From Vibrio taketomensis (GTDB taxonomy: Bacteria; Pseudomonadota; Gammaproteobacteria; Enterobacterales; Vibrionaceae), in assembly GCF_009938165.1 (NCBI RefSeq), contig NZ_AP019649.1:310001-374000 (forward strand): a DNA stretch of 64,000 bases. The letters run 5' to 3'. Positions 29,001 to 40,182 of this stretch are shown one piece after another (position 1 is the first letter of the stretch; each line of letters starts with the position of its first letter). Under the pieces are notes generated by a model. It searched no databases and was not told the origin of the DNA. It saw only the letters and a list, made by a program, of their open reading frames with translations. Position numbers and translations under genes: made by a program.

Positions 29001-29486
29001 ATGCAACAGACACGTAAAACCGAATTATGGGTGGGAAGTTTCGTCCTAGCTGGAATTTGCGCAGTTTTGATTATGATTTTTCAAGTCGCTGACGTAAAAG
29101 GGATCGGATCGAACGATACTTATACAGTTAATGCGGAGTTTGACAATATTGGCTCGTTAAAAGTGCGTTCACCGGTAAAAGTGGGGGGCGTCGTTGTTGG
29201 ACGTGTAACGTCAATTACTTTGAATCCTGAATCTCTATTGCCAGTGGTTAAAATGGCGATAAACAGTCAATACAACCAGTTTCCAGAAACATCAAGCGTA
29301 CAAATTCTGACTTCAGGTCTGATCGGCGAGCAATATGTCGGTTTGGTTCCAGGATTTGTATTTGAAGATGAACAGATGTTGGTGGATGGAGATTACATCG
29401 AAGATACCAAGTCAGCATTGGTGCTTGAAGACCTGATTGGTCAAGTGCTTTACAGTGTTGGCGGTGGTTCAGAGTCTGGAGAATAA
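29001..29486 (+). CDS. mlaD: Phospholipid transport substrate-binding MlaD
   Basis: A 161-residue protein with one N-terminal membrane helix (about 10-30) and an MCE domain (about 38-115, with VRSPVKVGGVVVGRV). MlaD forms the hexameric ring in the MlaFEDB complex that hands lipids to MlaC. It is tightly packed between mlaE and mlaC. Confidence 0.94.
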   Translation: MQQTRKTELWVGSFVLAGICAVLIMIFQVADVKGIGSNDTYTVNAEFDNIGSLKVRSPVKVGGVVVGRVTSITLNPESLLPVVKMAINSQYNQFPETSSVQILTSGLIGEQYVGLVPGFVFEDEQMLVDGDYIEDTKSALVLEDLIGQVLYSVGGGSESGE

Positions 29487-29489
29487 AAG

Positions 29490-30128
29490 ATGTTAAAGAA
29501 GTTTTTTACGTTAATTTGTGCATTGTGGCTGCCATTTGCAGCAAGTGCAGCAGAGATTGATAAGACTCAGCCTTATCAAATGATGACGGGGGTGGCGGAA
29601 GTTGCCTTTAATCGTCTCAAAGCGGAACAAGGCGCAATTAAAAAAGATCCTAACCAGCTAAAAGTGATCGTTGAAGAAGAGTTGATGCCTTACGTCAATT
29701 ACAAGTACGCAGCGCTGAAAGTGTTAGGTCCAAATGCCAGAGGGGCAAAGAAAGCGGATGTATTGCAATTCATGCAGTCATTTCGCGCTTACTTGATTGC
29801 TTCGTATGCTCAGGTATTAACTCAATACACTGATCAAGAGTTGGCGTTTGAGCCAGAAAAAGCCGTTGATGCAAGTAAATCAATTACTAGCGTTAAGGTT
29901 GATATCGTTGATGCACCACGACCAAATATCAAGCTGGAATTTAAATTGCGTAAAGATAAGCGCACTGGCGAATGGCAGGTATTTGATATGGTTGCAGAAG
30001 GCATCAGTTTATTGTCTAGCAAGCAATCTGAATGGAGTGGCAAACTGCGTCAAGAAGGTATTTTGTCTGTAGCAAAAGACCTTGATGCACTAGCAGCACA
30101 ACCTATTCGCTTTGAGGGTAAGCAATGA
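29490..30128 (+). CDS. mlaC: Phospholipid shuttle protein MlaC
   Basis: A 212-residue periplasmic protein with a signal peptide (MLKKFFTLICALWLPFAASA) and the Tol_Tol_Ttg2/MlaC domain over the rest. It carries phospholipids between the MlaA-porin complex in the outer membrane and MlaFEDB. It overlaps mlaB by four bases. Confidence 0.94.
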   Translation: MLKKFFTLICALWLPFAASAAEIDKTQPYQMMTGVAEVAFNRLKAEQGAIKKDPNQLKVIVEEELMPYVNYKYAALKVLGPNARGAKKADVLQFMQSFRAYLIASYAQVLTQYTDQELAFEPEKAVDASKSITSVKVDIVDAPRPNIKLEFKLRKDKRTGEWQVFDMVAEGISLLSSKQSEWSGKLRQEGILSVAKDLDALAAQPIRFEGKQ

Positions 30129-30439
30129 TCGCTCATCATCAGTGGCAACAAATTGATGAACAACATTGCTCTCTAACTGGTGAGCTTAACCGAGACACAG
30201 TGCCCGAGCTATGGGCACTGTTAAAACAGTGGCAACCTCAGCAAAGTCAGCTAGAAATTAGTTTGGCCAGTATAGAGCGAGTTGATTCTGCTGGGATGGT
30301 CATGTTGATTCATCTTTTAGAGCATGCAAAAAAACGAAACTGTCATATAATGCTCAGCTTCGTGCCGACGCAACTGAAGACTTTGTTGGCATTGAGCAAT
30401 GTCGAGAAAAGCATTGCTGAGCACATAAAGATTAATTAG
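30125..30439 (+). CDS. mlaB: Phospholipid transport STAS protein MlaB
   Basis: A 104-residue STAS-domain protein. The typical sequence around SIERVDSAGMVMLIHLLEHA (about residues 52-71) contains the conserved serine of the helix that contacts the ATPase. MlaB stabilises and activates MlaF in the cytoplasm. The ATG overlaps the mlaC stop. Confidence 0.92.
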   Translation: MIAHHQWQQIDEQHCSLTGELNRDTVPELWALLKQWQPQQSQLEISLASIERVDSAGMVMLIHLLEHAKKRNCHIMLSFVPTQLKTLLALSNVEKSIAEHIKIN

Positions 30440-30448
30440 AGGTAAATT

Positions 30449-30703
30449 GTGGATAGCGCAAAAGTACAACAGATATTAAACGAAGCACTAAACCTAGAAG
30501 AACTACACGTGAAAGGCGAGGGTAGCCATTACGAAGTGATCGCTGTTGATGCTTGTTTCGATGGAATGAGTCGCGTTAAGAAGCAACAAACTATTTATGC
30601 GCCGCTTATGGAGTATATCCAAAGAAATGACATCCACGCGCTTTCAATCAAAGCATACACTCCTGAGGAGTGGGCTCGTGATAAGAAGCTGATGTCACTA
30701 TAA
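30449..30703 (+). CDS. ibaG: BolA-family protein IbaG
   Basis: An 84-residue BolA-like protein (E. coli YrbA/IbaG). It starts with GTG at 30449 after AGAGGTAAA. The fold is supported by [12 protein letters not shown] and the C-terminal [13 protein letters not shown]. Family members bind [2Fe-2S] with monothiol glutaredoxin, and IbaG is linked to acid stress and envelope shape. The mlaB-ibaG-murA order is conserved. Confidence 0.92.
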   Translation: MDSAKVQQILNEALNLEELHVKGEGSHYEVIAVDACFDGMSRVKKQQTIYAPLMEYIQRNDIHALSIKAYTPEEWARDKKLMSL

Positions 30704-31978
<1,275 letters not shown>

Positions 31979-32008
31979 TCACCTTAGTGATTTTTAGCTA
32001 ACAAATGT

Positions 32009-32036
32009 AAGCCGAAACTTAGGTTTCGGCTTTTTT
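32009..32036 (+). terminator. Terminator of mla-murA operon
   Basis: AAGCCGAAAC-CTTA/AG-GTTTCGGCTT followed by a T run, 30 bases after murA. Confidence 0.88.
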
Positions 32037-32100
32037 ATGGCCACAAGATCCGTTAAATTATGGCCACGATTTATTTTCATCCATTTTGTGGAGAGCATTA

Positions 32101-32829
32101 ATGATTGCACTGTTACGTGTTTTCGCCGTTGCGATATTCGCGATAGTTATGTTTGTCTTTGGCTGTGGCTACTGTCTATTGAGCCCACGCAACCCAAAAC
32201 ACGTATTCACGTTTGGCCGCCTTTTCGGCAAGATGTCACGTGTGTTTGGTATTAAGCTTGAGTTGCGTATCCCTGAAGACGCTTACACTCGTGGTCAGCA
32301 TATCTATATAGCCAACCACCAGAATAACTGGGATTTATTTACCGTATCTTCAGCAGTGACACCAAAAGTGGTGACTGTTGGTAAAAAGAGCCTAGTTTGG
32401 CTGCCATTATTCGGCCAACTTTATTGGTTAACGGGTAACATCCTGATTGATCGAGCGAATCGTAGCAAGGCTGTGGGTACTATCGATCAGGTAGTAGATA
32501 ACATGAAGAGCAGTGACGTATCAGTGTGGATGTTTCCTGAAGGTACTCGTTCGCGCGGTCGTGGCTTATTGCCTTTTAAAACTGGTGCATTCCATGCTGC
32601 AATTGGTGCGCAGGTGGGTGTGGTGCCTATCGTTTGTAGTTCAACGGATGGTATTAAGCTAAACCGTTGGAACAATGGCCATGTGATTGTTGAGATGTTA
32701 CCACCAGTCAGCACTGAGGGTTACCGTAAAGAACAAGTGCGTGAACTGTCTAATCTTTGTCGAGCACAAATGGAAGCTAAGTTGGCGGAACTCGATGAAG
32801 AAGTAAAGCAACTGAATCAAACGGCATAG
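32101..32829 (+). CDS. plsC: 1-acyl-sn-glycerol-3-phosphate acyltransferase
   Basis: A 242-residue membrane-associated acyltransferase. The catalytic HX4D motif is His73-Asp78 (NHQNNWD) and the substrate motif FPEGTR is at 145-150. A hydrophobic anchor covers residues 1-27. It acylates lysophosphatidic acid to phosphatidic acid. I start it at ATG 32101, which has GGAGAG upstream. A TTG five codons earlier is less likely. Some vibrios have more than one PlsC-like gene, so this could be a paralog rather than the main enzyme. Confidence 0.9.
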   Translation: MIALLRVFAVAIFAIVMFVFGCGYCLLSPRNPKHVFTFGRLFGKMSRVFGIKLELRIPEDAYTRGQHIYIANHQNNWDLFTVSSAVTPKVVTVGKKSLVWLPLFGQLYWLTGNILIDRANRSKAVGTIDQVVDNMKSSDVSVWMFPEGTRSRGRGLLPFKTGAFHAAIGAQVGVVPIVCSSTDGIKLNRWNNGHVIVEMLPPVSTEGYRKEQVRELSNLCRAQMEAKLAELDEEVKQLNQTA

Positions 32830-32866
32830 TCCTGACAACGAGATGATTGTTTAAGTTGATTAGCTT

Positions 32867-32897
32867 AAAAGCGTGTATTTCGATACACGCTTTTTTT
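32867..32897 (+). terminator. Terminator after plsC
   Basis: AAAGCGTGTAT-TTCG-ATACACGCTTT with a seven-T tail and a stable TTCG loop. Confidence 0.9.
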
Positions 32898-33138
32898 ATG
32901 TCAGTGATTGAGTGTAGATCAGCAGGGGCGATGTAGCGTTGCTTACTGCCTATTTGGCATCGTAGGCGCTTATGAGTGTATTTTTAGTGAATGATAATAA
33001 CTATGGTGTCTTTGCTTAAAAAGACATATTGAGAGGCTTAGAGAGCGATTTAGCAATGTATGAGAGTTAATAGATTCAAGGAGAGCGCAGGGGAGTGTTG
33101 AAAATTTATTTAGCGACAATTTTATCTGGAGGCAATAG
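32898..33138. other. Intergenic region, nothing recognised
   Basis: This stretch separates the plsC terminator from the terminator of the leftward tRNA array. A 61-codon minus-strand open frame at 32970-33155 has no ribosome-binding site and runs into the terminator, so I do not call it. Confidence 0.5.
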
Positions 33139-33171
33139 TAAAAAAGCCTTATCAACTGATAAGGCTTTTTT
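33139..33171 (-). terminator. Terminator of first tRNA array
   Basis: AAAAAAGCCTTATCA-AC-TGATAAGGCTTTTTT lies just downstream (minus strand) of the last tRNA of the leftward array. Confidence 0.88.
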
Positions 33172-33176
33172 GAAAG

Positions 33177-33252
33177 TGGCTCCTCCTGCTGGGCTCGAAC
33201 CAGCGACCTGCGGATTAACAGTCCGTCGCTCTACCAACTGAGCTAAGGAGGA
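33177..33252 (-). tRNA. asnT: tRNA-Asn (GTT)
   Basis: A 76-base tRNA with acceptor TCCTCCT/AGGAGGA, anticodon loop CTGTTAA (GTT), T-loop TTCGAGC and encoded CCA. Identical copies are at 33400 and 35987. Confidence 0.96.
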
Positions 33253-33287
33253 ACTATTCTGTTCGTGTTATGAAAACACTAAATAAG

Positions 33288-33363
<76 letters not shown>

Positions 33364-33399
33364 ACGTAATCAACAAGACAGTGTCTTATCGATTGAAAG

Positions 33400-33475
33400 T
33401 GGCTCCTCCTGCTGGGCTCGAACCAGCGACCTGCGGATTAACAGTCCGTCGCTCTACCAACTGAGCTAAGGAGGA
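33400..33475 (-). tRNA. asnT: tRNA-Asn (GTT)
   Basis: Same sequence as the tRNA-Asn at 33177. With the following tRNA-Thr it forms a repeated Thr-Asn unit. The intergenic bases after it (AACTATTCTGTT) are also repeated, so the array grew by tandem duplication. Confidence 0.96.
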
Positions 33476-33510
33476 ACTATTCTGTTTGTGTTATGAAAAC
33501 ACTAAATAAG

Positions 33511-33586
<76 letters not shown>

Positions 33587-33636
33587 GCACTGTATTTTGT
33601 ATTGTCGTTCGTGCGAAGCACCAACAACTAAAATTG

Positions 33637-33712
33637 TGGTGCCCGGAGGCGGAATCGAACCACCGACACGAGGATTTTCAATCCTCTGCTCTACCGACTG
33701 AGCTATCCGGGC
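33637..33712 (-). tRNA. pheU: tRNA-Phe (GAA)
   Basis: A 76-base tRNA with acceptor GCCCGGA/TCCGGGC, anticodon loop TTGAAAA (GAA) and encoded CCA. It is the first gene of this leftward array (Phe-Thr-Asn-Thr-Asn). The sequence around it is also repeated at 36317. Confidence 0.96.
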
Positions 33713-33887
33713 GACGAGGTGTATTAAACGGCTTTTCGCTTTTCGGGTCAACATTAAATTGCAAAAAAAATATCGTTTGTTGTTTTTATGTACTTAATGG
33801 GCTGTTTTTGCTCATTTATGCTTGTTATAGCCAGTTGCGGACACAAATTTTTAACCTAAAAGCATAGGAATAGTTTAGTAGTGAGTC

Positions 33888-33917
33888 GAAAAAAAGCACG
33901 CAAATATGCGTGCTTTT
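33888..33917 (-). terminator. Terminator of chemoreceptor gene
   Basis: AAAAGCACGCA-AATA-TGCGTGCTTTT, with seven A residues on the left, gives a T run for the leftward gene ending at 33935. Confidence 0.88.
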
Positions 33918-33934
33918 GTCGTCTTAATGAATTT

Positions 33935-35560
33935 TTACTGCTTAACAGTGAACTTACTCATCCATTTTTCGAGTTCATTTGCTAGTTGAGTGAGGCTTTG
34001 AGTGCTGGTATGGCTCTCCGATACAACGTTACTGAGTTGGCTACCGCTCTCTTCGATCATGTTAATGCGCATCGAAATATCATCGCTCACTTCTGTCTGT
34101 TGTGCAGCGGCCGCAGCAATTTGATGACTCATTTGTGAGATCGATTCAAGAGCAACCACAATTTGCTGTAATGCCTGTGATGCGTTTTGCGATTCTTCTA
34201 CGGTACTTTCACTGGTTGCAGCACACACATCCATAGTGCGAATGGCATTGCGTGAACCTTCTTGAAGATTTGAGATCATTTGCTGGATCTCTTTGGTGCT
34301 GGTTTGAGTTCGGCCAGCTAGGTTACGAACTTCATCGGCCACTACCGCGAATCCACGCCCTTGTTCACCAGCTCGTGCTGCTTCAATCGCTGCGTTGAGT
34401 GCGAGTAAATTGGTTTGCTCTGCAATATCTCCAATTACGTCTAAGACTTTGGCGATATTATTTACGTCGTTATCGAGATCGGCGACAGCTTGGCTGGCGG
34501 TGCCAAGTTGCATTGCTAAACCTTGAATGTTGTCGACCGTATTGTGGATCAACTGTTGAGTCAATTGGCTTTCTTTATCCGCATCATCTGTATTTCGTGC
34601 CGTATCGCTGGCAGATTCTGCAACATGGTTTGCAGAGGAGGCCATTTCTGTCATTGCGGTGGCGATCATTGCGGTTGACTGCTGCTGAGTATCAGTTAGT
34701 TCAGCAATGGTTGAAGCACGATCTTCGACATTGGCCAGCTCTTGACGCAGTGCGATCATCGATGAATCCAAGTTCTTCACTAATTGTGCCAAAGATAAAC
34801 TCATGTTTTGCACAGCTTCATAGATACTGCCTTTTGGTGCGCGGTTATCAAATGCTGCTTGGATGTCACCACGAGCTACCGCTTGAACCGCATCATGGAC
34901 TTCTTGAGGCTCACCACCGAGCAGAGCTAACATTTTGCGAATAGAAACCAGTAATACACCAAAGATACATGCTGCGATCGCCACACATAGCAGTAGCTGC
35001 CATTGAGCGGTTGACCAGAAGCGAGCGTTGACTTCATTTGAACCGATACCAGTGCCAACGACCCAGCCCCAATGAGGTGTTTTTTCTGCAATAGAGTGTT
35101 TCTCTTCTATGGTTCCGTCCGGTAATTTTTGTGTCCAGGTATATTCGACCATCTGGCCATTGGAGCGGCTAAGCTCATTGAGGATCAACTGACCAACACT
35201 GTCGCCATTACCATCTCTAAAATCATGGAAACTGGTGCCGTGTAGTTGCGGATCGAGTGGCGCAGCAATGAACATCATGTTTTCATCTGCTACATAAACA
35301 TATTCATTGTCTTTGTAGATATTGTTGCGCAGTAGTCGAGTAGCCAGTGCTTTCGCTTCTTGCTCCGTCATGTCGCCTTCTACAGCCATTTTTTCAACTT
35401 CAGTTAAAATGCTATAGGCGCTGTTGAATAGTTCTGTTACTCGCGCTTTGTTGTCGAGGCTGCTCGCGACACGGAGCGTCCATAGACCGGTGACAGTAAG
35501 TGCCAACAGGGCAACTAAAATAATGGCTGAAAGAATATAGGCTTGTGTTTTGAGTTTCAT
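33935..35560 (-). CDS. Methyl-accepting chemotaxis protein with single Cache domain
   Basis: A 541-residue chemoreceptor. After an N-terminal helix (about 8-28), a periplasmic sCache_2-type sensor follows (about 35-185, with [15 protein letters not shown] and [10 protein letters not shown]). A second helix (about 187-208), a HAMP-like segment, and the methyl-accepting signalling domain come next. The hairpin tip reads [20 protein letters not shown], with [14 protein letters not shown] chose ATG 35560, which has a strong Shine-Dalgarno (GTGGGGA), over a GTG 14 codons earlier with none. Its ligand is unknown. It is alone between two tRNA arrays, so its neighbours give no hint. Confidence 0.93.
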   Translation of the reverse strand: MKLKTQAYILSAIILVALLALTVTGLWTLRVASSLDNKARVTELFNSAYSILTEVEKMAVEGDMTEQEAKALATRLLRNNIYKDNEYVYVADENMMFIAAPLDPQLHGTSFHDFRDGNGDSVGQLILNELSRSNGQMVEYTWTQKLPDGTIEEKHSIAEKTPHWGWVVGTGIGSNEVNARFWSTAQWQLLLCVAIAACIFGVLLVSIRKMLALLGGEPQEVHDAVQAVARGDIQAAFDNRAPKGSIYEAVQNMSLSLAQLVKNLDSSMIALRQELANVEDRASTIAELTDTQQQSTAMIATAMTEMASSANHVAESASDTARNTDDADKESQLTQQLIHNTVDNIQGLAMQLGTASQAVADLDNDVNNIAKVLDVIGDIAEQTNLLALNAAIEAARAGEQGRGFAVVADEVRNLAGRTQTSTKEIQQMISNLQEGSRNAIRTMDVCAATSESTVEESQNASQALQQIVVALESISQMSHQIAAAAAQQTEVSDDISMRINMIEESGSQLSNVVSESHTSTQSLTQLANELEKWMSKFTVKQ

Positions 35561-35949
35561 ATTTCCCCACTGGCTTAAGGCTCGAAAAAACTTGGCCTTC
35601 ACTAAATCGTTGTTTGTGTAACGAATAGCGAATGAATTAACCGTGACGAAAATATTACATTAAGCTTGATGAGAGCTTAGCGAGTTAAAAGCAAAAATAT
35701 GACGCGGATTAAATTTGTGGCGCAAATTAATCACAATTAACTACAATGCATTGAAATTACACGCTTCCTTGCACGTTTGGCCATAGCTGGAATTTGGCCA
35801 AGTCACTAGAAGGTGTGCATTTTGTCAGCAAAAAGGTGTCATTTCAACCGGTTTCATAATGCTGATTTATGTTCGTTGTTTTGTTGTGGAAATTTTCTTT
35901 GTGCGCGTTTTAAGAAGGGAAGGTAGGGATAATGTATTTTGGACCAATA
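35561..35949. other. Intergenic region upstream of chemoreceptor gene
   Basis: This is AT-rich and must contain the chemoreceptor promoter. I looked for sigma-54 (TGGCAC-N5-TTGC) and flagellar sigma-28 elements and found none that fit. No gene is supported. Confidence 0.45.
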
Positions 35950-35983
35950 AGAAAAAAGCCACGTCTTTCGACATGGCTTCTTA
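35950..35983 (-). terminator. Terminator of second tRNA array
   Basis: AAAAAAGCCACGTC-TTTC-GACATGGCTTCTT forms a hairpin with one mismatch and a T run on the minus strand, four bases after tRNA-Asn. Confidence 0.82.
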
Positions 35984-35986
35984 AAG

Positions 35987-36062
35987 TGGCTCCTCCTGCT
36001 GGGCTCGAACCAGCGACCTGCGGATTAACAGTCCGTCGCTCTACCAACTGAGCTAAGGAGGA
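35987..36062 (-). tRNA. asnT: tRNA-Asn (GTT)
   Basis: Identical to the tRNA-Asn genes at 33177 and 33400. It is the last gene of the second array (Phe-Thr-Phe-Asn). Confidence 0.96.
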
Positions 36063-36103
36063 ACTATTCTGTTTGTGTCTTGCTTAAGCAAGCGCACCAA
36101 ATA

Positions 36104-36179
36104 TGGTGCCTCGAGGCGGAATCGAACCACCGACACGAGGATTTTCAATCCTCTGCTCTACCGACTGAGCTATCGAGGC
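36104..36179 (-). tRNA. pheU: tRNA-Phe (GAA), variant acceptor stem
   Basis: The body is identical to the other tRNA-Phe genes, but the acceptor stem is GCCTCGA/TCGAGGC instead of GCCCGGA/TCCGGGC. Both sides changed together, so pairing is kept. This shows a real variant rather than an error. Confidence 0.95.
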
Positions 36180-36186
36180 AAAAGAA

Positions 36187-36262
<76 letters not shown>

Positions 36263-36316
36263 ACACTATATTCTTTTACTGTCTGCTGGTACTAAGCACC
36301 AACAATCAAGAAATTG

Positions 36317-36392
36317 TGGTGCCCGGAGGCGGAATCGAACCACCGACACGAGGATTTTCAATCCTCTGCTCTACCGACTGAGCTATCCGGGC
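36317..36392 (-). tRNA. pheU: tRNA-Phe (GAA)
   Basis: Identical to the tRNA-Phe at 33637, including flanking bases (GCACCAACAA on the left and GCGTATTAAACGG-like on the right). It is the first gene of the second leftward array. Confidence 0.96.
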
Positions 36393-36494
36393 GACGGAGC
36401 GTATTAAACGGATTTTCAGTCCCTACGTCAACGTGTTTTTTGATTTTTTTTCAAAATAACGATCGTTTGCTTGGTTTTTGTCCAAAAAGGGGCT

Positions 36495-37631
36495 TTAAAT
36501 ACCTCCAGAGTTAAAATCGCTCTTGAATTTGGTCACTTTTTCTAGGTAACGGCGTGCTTCTGCTTTGGGGTGTTTGTTGGTTAAAGCCCAATAAACTTGA
36601 TTCGGTTGCAGCGAATTTATGTCACGCATTGCTCGTTTTCGGTCATTTCGATTGAAAGTGTTCAAAACGCCACCAGTCCCGCCGTTATATGCGGAAATCA
36701 TGGTGTACTCCAACGTCAGTGGGTGAGTGACATCTTTCAAATAGCGATTTTTCAGAATGTAAAAGTAGGCTGTACCGGTATCAATGTTATTTTCTGGGTT
36801 AAACAAATACTCCGGTGTTGGTTCGCCTGAGCGATTTTTTACTAATTTGAACACATCGCGACCCGCGGTCTTTGGTACCACCTGCATCAAACCATAAGCA
36901 TTAGCCCAACTCACCGCATAAGGGTTAAAGCTACTTTCGGTTTTAATTATGGCGTAGATAAGATCCTCAGGAATACCATACTTATTAGACGCTCGGCGCA
37001 CGATATCGGCATATTGATAACTGCGAATTTCTACTTGGTTTTCGACTAATGGAATTTCTACGTAATAGGCTTTTTTGAAATCGACGTCTTTGACCTTTAA
37101 CTTATTGGCTATCAGGTAATCGGCAAAGCGCTGTGCACGCCAAGACCATTGAATCGGTTGATTATCTTGGTCAACAACCTGCTGATAAAGGAAAGGACGA
37201 CCTTCTAACTTGATATCTTGAGATGAGAATAGGTCAACGTTGCCAGGGTCATCGGGTGTCAGCAAGGTGGTGATGATCGCGTTCTTTAGGTGTTGCTTCG
37301 GATCGATAGGCGAGACGGTTTCAATGACGATTGAGCCATTTTGAAAGTCGACTTCTGCGCGACTTAGATAGTTATCGATGTATTTTACATAGTTGCTTTT
37401 GCCGGCAACTTTGATTTCTCGACTACCCCAACGTTTTTCGATGTTACCGGAAAAGCTATTAATGAGCGCATCCAGTGCGGCGGTATCTTTTTGAAATTGT
37501 CCAGGCAACTGAGCGAGATTTTTGGCGAAACGGTTGGTTGGCTCGTAGTCGATATCATACATGCTCTCGATAAATTCACGGCTGCAACCGGTTAATATCA
37601 ATGCTGTCAGAAAATACGCGAGTTTTTTCAT
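36495..37631 (-). CDS. mltC: Membrane-bound lytic murein transglycosylase C
   Basis: A 378-residue outer-membrane lipoprotein. I start it at ATG 37631, which gives a lipoprotein signal with lipobox LTGC (Cys16). The frame reaches back to 37697 but the added residues are not family-like. The N-terminal half is the MltC-specific domain. The C-terminal half is the SLT goose-lysozyme fold with catalytic Glu in IIKTESSFNPYAV, then GLMQVVPKTAG and YNGGTGGV. It cleaves peptidoglycan to 1,6-anhydro products. The mutY-yggX-mltC order is conserved. Confidence 0.95.
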   Translation of the reverse strand: MKKLAYFLTALILTGCSREFIESMYDIDYEPTNRFAKNLAQLPGQFQKDTAALDALINSFSGNIEKRWGSREIKVAGKSNYVKYIDNYLSRAEVDFQNGSIVIETVSPIDPKQHLKNAIITTLLTPDDPGNVDLFSSQDIKLEGRPFLYQQVVDQDNQPIQWSWRAQRFADYLIANKLKVKDVDFKKAYYVEIPLVENQVEIRSYQYADIVRRASNKYGIPEDLIYAIIKTESSFNPYAVSWANAYGLMQVVPKTAGRDVFKLVKNRSGEPTPEYLFNPENNIDTGTAYFYILKNRYLKDVTHPLTLEYTMISAYNGGTGGVLNTFNRNDRKRAMRDINSLQPNQVYWALTNKHPKAEARRYLEKVTKFKSDFNSGGI

Positions 37632-37714
37632 TGCTGTCTTAGTTCTCTGAATTTTCGGCAAAAAAAATGACACCGTAGAAAACTGCGATGTCATCATTTT
37701 GCTTATAAAGGCAA

Positions 37715-37987
37715 TTATTCACTTGGTGGCGTGTAGCCTTCGATGTGAACGTCTTTACCTTCAAATAAGAAGTTAACCATCTCAGTTTCCAGCAACTTGC
37801 GGTGCTCTGGATCCATCATGTTGAGTTTCTTCTCATTGATTAACATGGTTTGCTTGTGTTGCCACTCAGCCCATGCTTGTTTTGAGATATTGTCGTAGAT
37901 TCTTTTACCTAGTTCACCTGGGTAAAATTGAAAATCTAGACCTTCAGCGTCTTGTTGTAGACGAGCACAAAATACAGTGCGGCTCAT
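37715..37987 (-). CDS. yggX: Probable Fe(2+)-trafficking protein YggX
   Basis: A 90-residue cytoplasmic protein matching YggX end to end, with the conserved Cys7 (TVFCARL) and [14 protein letters not shown] core. In Salmonella and E. coli it protects Fe-S proteins against oxidants. It directly follows mutY (16 bases), whose product is itself an Fe-S enzyme. Confidence 0.95.
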   Translation of the reverse strand: MSRTVFCARLQQDAEGLDFQFYPGELGKRIYDNISKQAWAEWQHKQTMLINEKKLNMMDPEHRKLLETEMVNFLFEGKDVHIEGYTPPSE

Positions 37988-38003
37988 AACAGATTCCTTT
38001 TAA

Positions 38004-39056
38004 CTATCGAAGTTCATGTGGCAGGCTTTCCAGCAACTGTTTGACTGGAGCGGCTAAGCCCACTTCTTCTGGTTGAGATAAGTTATACCAAAGACCTTTG
38101 TCTGCTTCCATTACCACGTCGGGCTGTTTTGATAGATCCAGCAAAATCGGCGTGATATCGAGGTGGTAATGACTAAAAGTATGACGAAAAGCGATCAACT
38201 GCTGTTGTGACTTAATGTCATTAAGGTTGATATGGCGACGTTCTAGCTGCGAATGGATATCAGCATCATGGTTTTCTGGAAAGCAAAATAAACCGCCCCA
38301 AATACCTGCTTGAGGTCGCTGCTCAAGCCATACTTGGCCGTTGTGGTGCAGCATGACAAACCAAGTTTCTTTCACGGGTTTGTCTTTTTTCGGTTTTTTG
38401 CCGGGATAATCAAGCGGGTTGCCTTGCTTTTTTGCCGCGCAAAGCTGCTCAACCGGGCAAAGGGTGCACTTAGGTTTACTGCGCGTGCAGACCATGGCAC
38501 CCATGTCCATCATCGCTTGGTTGTATTTGTCCGTATCTTGGGTTGGAGTGTGTTGCTCTGCATAGTGCCAAAGTTGATTTTCAACTTTCTTTTGTCCCGG
38601 CCAACCGTCAACGGCGAAACAGCGAGCGAGGGTGCGTTTGACGTTACCATCAAGAATGGCATGAGGCTGTTTATATACTGAAGAGAGAATGGCGGCTGCA
38701 GTCGAGCGGCCAATACCGGGTAAGGCATTGAGCTGTTCAATATCGATTGGAAACTCACCTTGATATTCACTTGCCACCAGTTTCGCTGCTTTATGCAGGT
38801 TGCGCGCACGAGCGTAATAACCAAGCCCTGTCCAAAGGTGTAGCACTTCGTCTTGCTCCGCATTAGCAAGGTCGATAACGGTAGGGAAACGCTCAATAAA
38901 TCGCAGATAATAAGGGATCACAGTAGCAACTTGGGTTTGTTGCAGCATGATCTCTGACAACCAAACGCTGTAAGCAGTTTTATTTTGTTGCCAAGGTAGA
39001 TTCTTTCTACCGTAGGCGTCATACCAGGTGATTATGGCTTGGGCAAAAGGCGTCAC
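38004..39056 (-). CDS. mutY: A/G-specific adenine glycosylase
   Basis: A 350-residue base-excision repair enzyme that removes A opposite 8-oxoG. Catalytic Glu35 ([10 protein letters not shown]) and Asp136 (AILDGNVKR) are present. The helix-hairpin-helix is [12 protein letters not shown], and the [4Fe-4S] cysteines are at 190, 197, 200 and 206. A C-terminal NUDIX-like domain (about 228-345) recognises 8-oxoG. It heads the mutY-yggX-mltC operon and is divergent from trmB. Confidence 0.96.
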   Translation of the reverse strand: MTPFAQAIITWYDAYGRKNLPWQQNKTAYSVWLSEIMLQQTQVATVIPYYLRFIERFPTVIDLANAEQDEVLHLWTGLGYYARARNLHKAAKLVASEYQGEFPIDIEQLNALPGIGRSTAAAILSSVYKQPHAILDGNVKRTLARCFAVDGWPGQKKVENQLWHYAEQHTPTQDTDKYNQAMMDMGAMVCTRSKPKCTLCPVEQLCAAKKQGNPLDYPGKKPKKDKPVKETWFVMLHHNGQVWLEQRPQAGIWGGLFCFPENHDADIHSQLERRHINLNDIKSQQQLIAFRHTFSHYHLDITPILLDLSKQPDVVMEADKGLWYNLSQPEEVGLAAPVKQLLESLPHELR

Positions 39057-39231
39057 GACTTGCTCGATTATAATTAGTAAGATTAATGGTCTAAAATTGC
39101 ATCACAGATCGAAGCTAAAATACAACCTATAAAGTCTAAGGGTTTTGCATAATTAACACTTGCACCAATGGCAATTCTTTGGATAATCACAATCCCTTTT
39201 AGTCGAGACCAATTTTTAAACAGGCGAAATC

Positions 39232-39951
39232 ATGAGTGAAGTGACCACTAACGAATACAATGAAGACGGTACATTAATCCGTAAAATCCGCAGTTTTGTA
39301 CGTCGTGAAGGCCGTCTTACTAAAGGTCAAGAAAATGCGATGAAAGAGTGTTGGCCAACAATGGGCATCGACTACCAACCGCAACTTCTTGATTGGAAAG
39401 AAGTGTTTGGCAATGATAACCCAGTAGTGCTAGAGATTGGTTTCGGCATGGGTGCATCGCTAGTTGAGATGGCGAAAAATGCGCCAGAGAAGAACTTTAT
39501 TGGTATTGAAGTTCATAGCCCAGGCGTTGGTGCATGTCTGTCTGACGCACGTGAAGCGGGTATTACTAACCTGCGCGTAATGTGCCATGATGCCGTTGAA
39601 GTGTTCGAGCACATGATTCCAGATTCAAGCCTAACGACACTACAACTGTTCTTCCCAGACCCGTGGCACAAAAAGCGCCACCACAAACGTCGTATCGTGC
39701 AGCTAGAGTTTGCTGAAATGGTGCGTCAAAAGCTGAAGTTGGAAGAGGGTATTTTCCACATGGCAACTGACTGGGAAAATTACGCAGAGCACATGATTGA
39801 AATCATGAACCAAGCACCTGGTTTTGCCAACATTGCAACCGATGGTGACTACATTCCACGTCCAGATGAGCGTCCACTAACTAAGTTTGAAGCGCGCGGC
39901 CATCGTCTAGGTCATGGCGTGTGGGACATTAAGTACAAACGTACTGCATAA
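39232..39951 (+). CDS. trmB: tRNA (guanine-N7-)-methyltransferase
   Basis: A 239-residue SAM-dependent enzyme that methylates G46 of tRNA. The SAM-binding motif is [12 protein letters not shown], and the substrate motif [17 protein letters not shown] is intact. The C-terminal [16 protein letters not shown] is also typical. The start has AGGCGAAATC upstream. It has its own terminator. Confidence 0.96.
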   Translation: MSEVTTNEYNEDGTLIRKIRSFVRREGRLTKGQENAMKECWPTMGIDYQPQLLDWKEVFGNDNPVVLEIGFGMGASLVEMAKNAPEKNFIGIEVHSPGVGACLSDAREAGITNLRVMCHDAVEVFEHMIPDSSLTTLQLFFPDPWHKKRHHKRRIVQLEFAEMVRQKLKLEEGIFHMATDWENYAEHMIEIMNQAPGFANIATDGDYIPRPDERPLTKFEARGHRLGHGVWDIKYKRTA

Positions 39952-40003
39952 TTTAGCTCTAAGCTAACGGTGGCTTCCATCGTTTGGTATAGAATGAATA
40001 GTG

Positions 40004-40032
40004 AGAGCCAACATTACGATGTTGGCTTTTTT
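40004..40032 (+). terminator. Terminator of trmB
   Basis: AGAGCCAACAT-TACG-ATGTTGGCTTTTTT is a stable hairpin with a T run. Confidence 0.9.
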
Positions 40033-40182
40033 GACTGTACATACCGTTCTACTCGAAGTTGCAGTGTTTTTCGTCACCCTTAATGGGTCAAGCTGTATCT
40101 CCAAGTGGATTGGATTATTAGCTAGGGTTCTAGCTAAACAGACTCGTTTTAGCGAGTTGTTACAACCATAAGCAGGTCATAG

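Noticed and set aside
32970..33155. 61-codon minus-strand open frame
   Set aside because: It overlaps a terminator hairpin and has no ribosome-binding site.
34399..34944. 181-codon plus-strand open frame opposite the chemoreceptor gene
   Set aside because: It is antisense to a well-conserved coding region. Its composition (rich in Arg, Leu, Tyr) is that of a shadow frame.
35700..35740. CRP-like site (TGTGG ... TCACA) upstream of the chemoreceptor gene
   Set aside because: The half-sites are 10 bases apart where 6 are needed, and the left half is imperfect.
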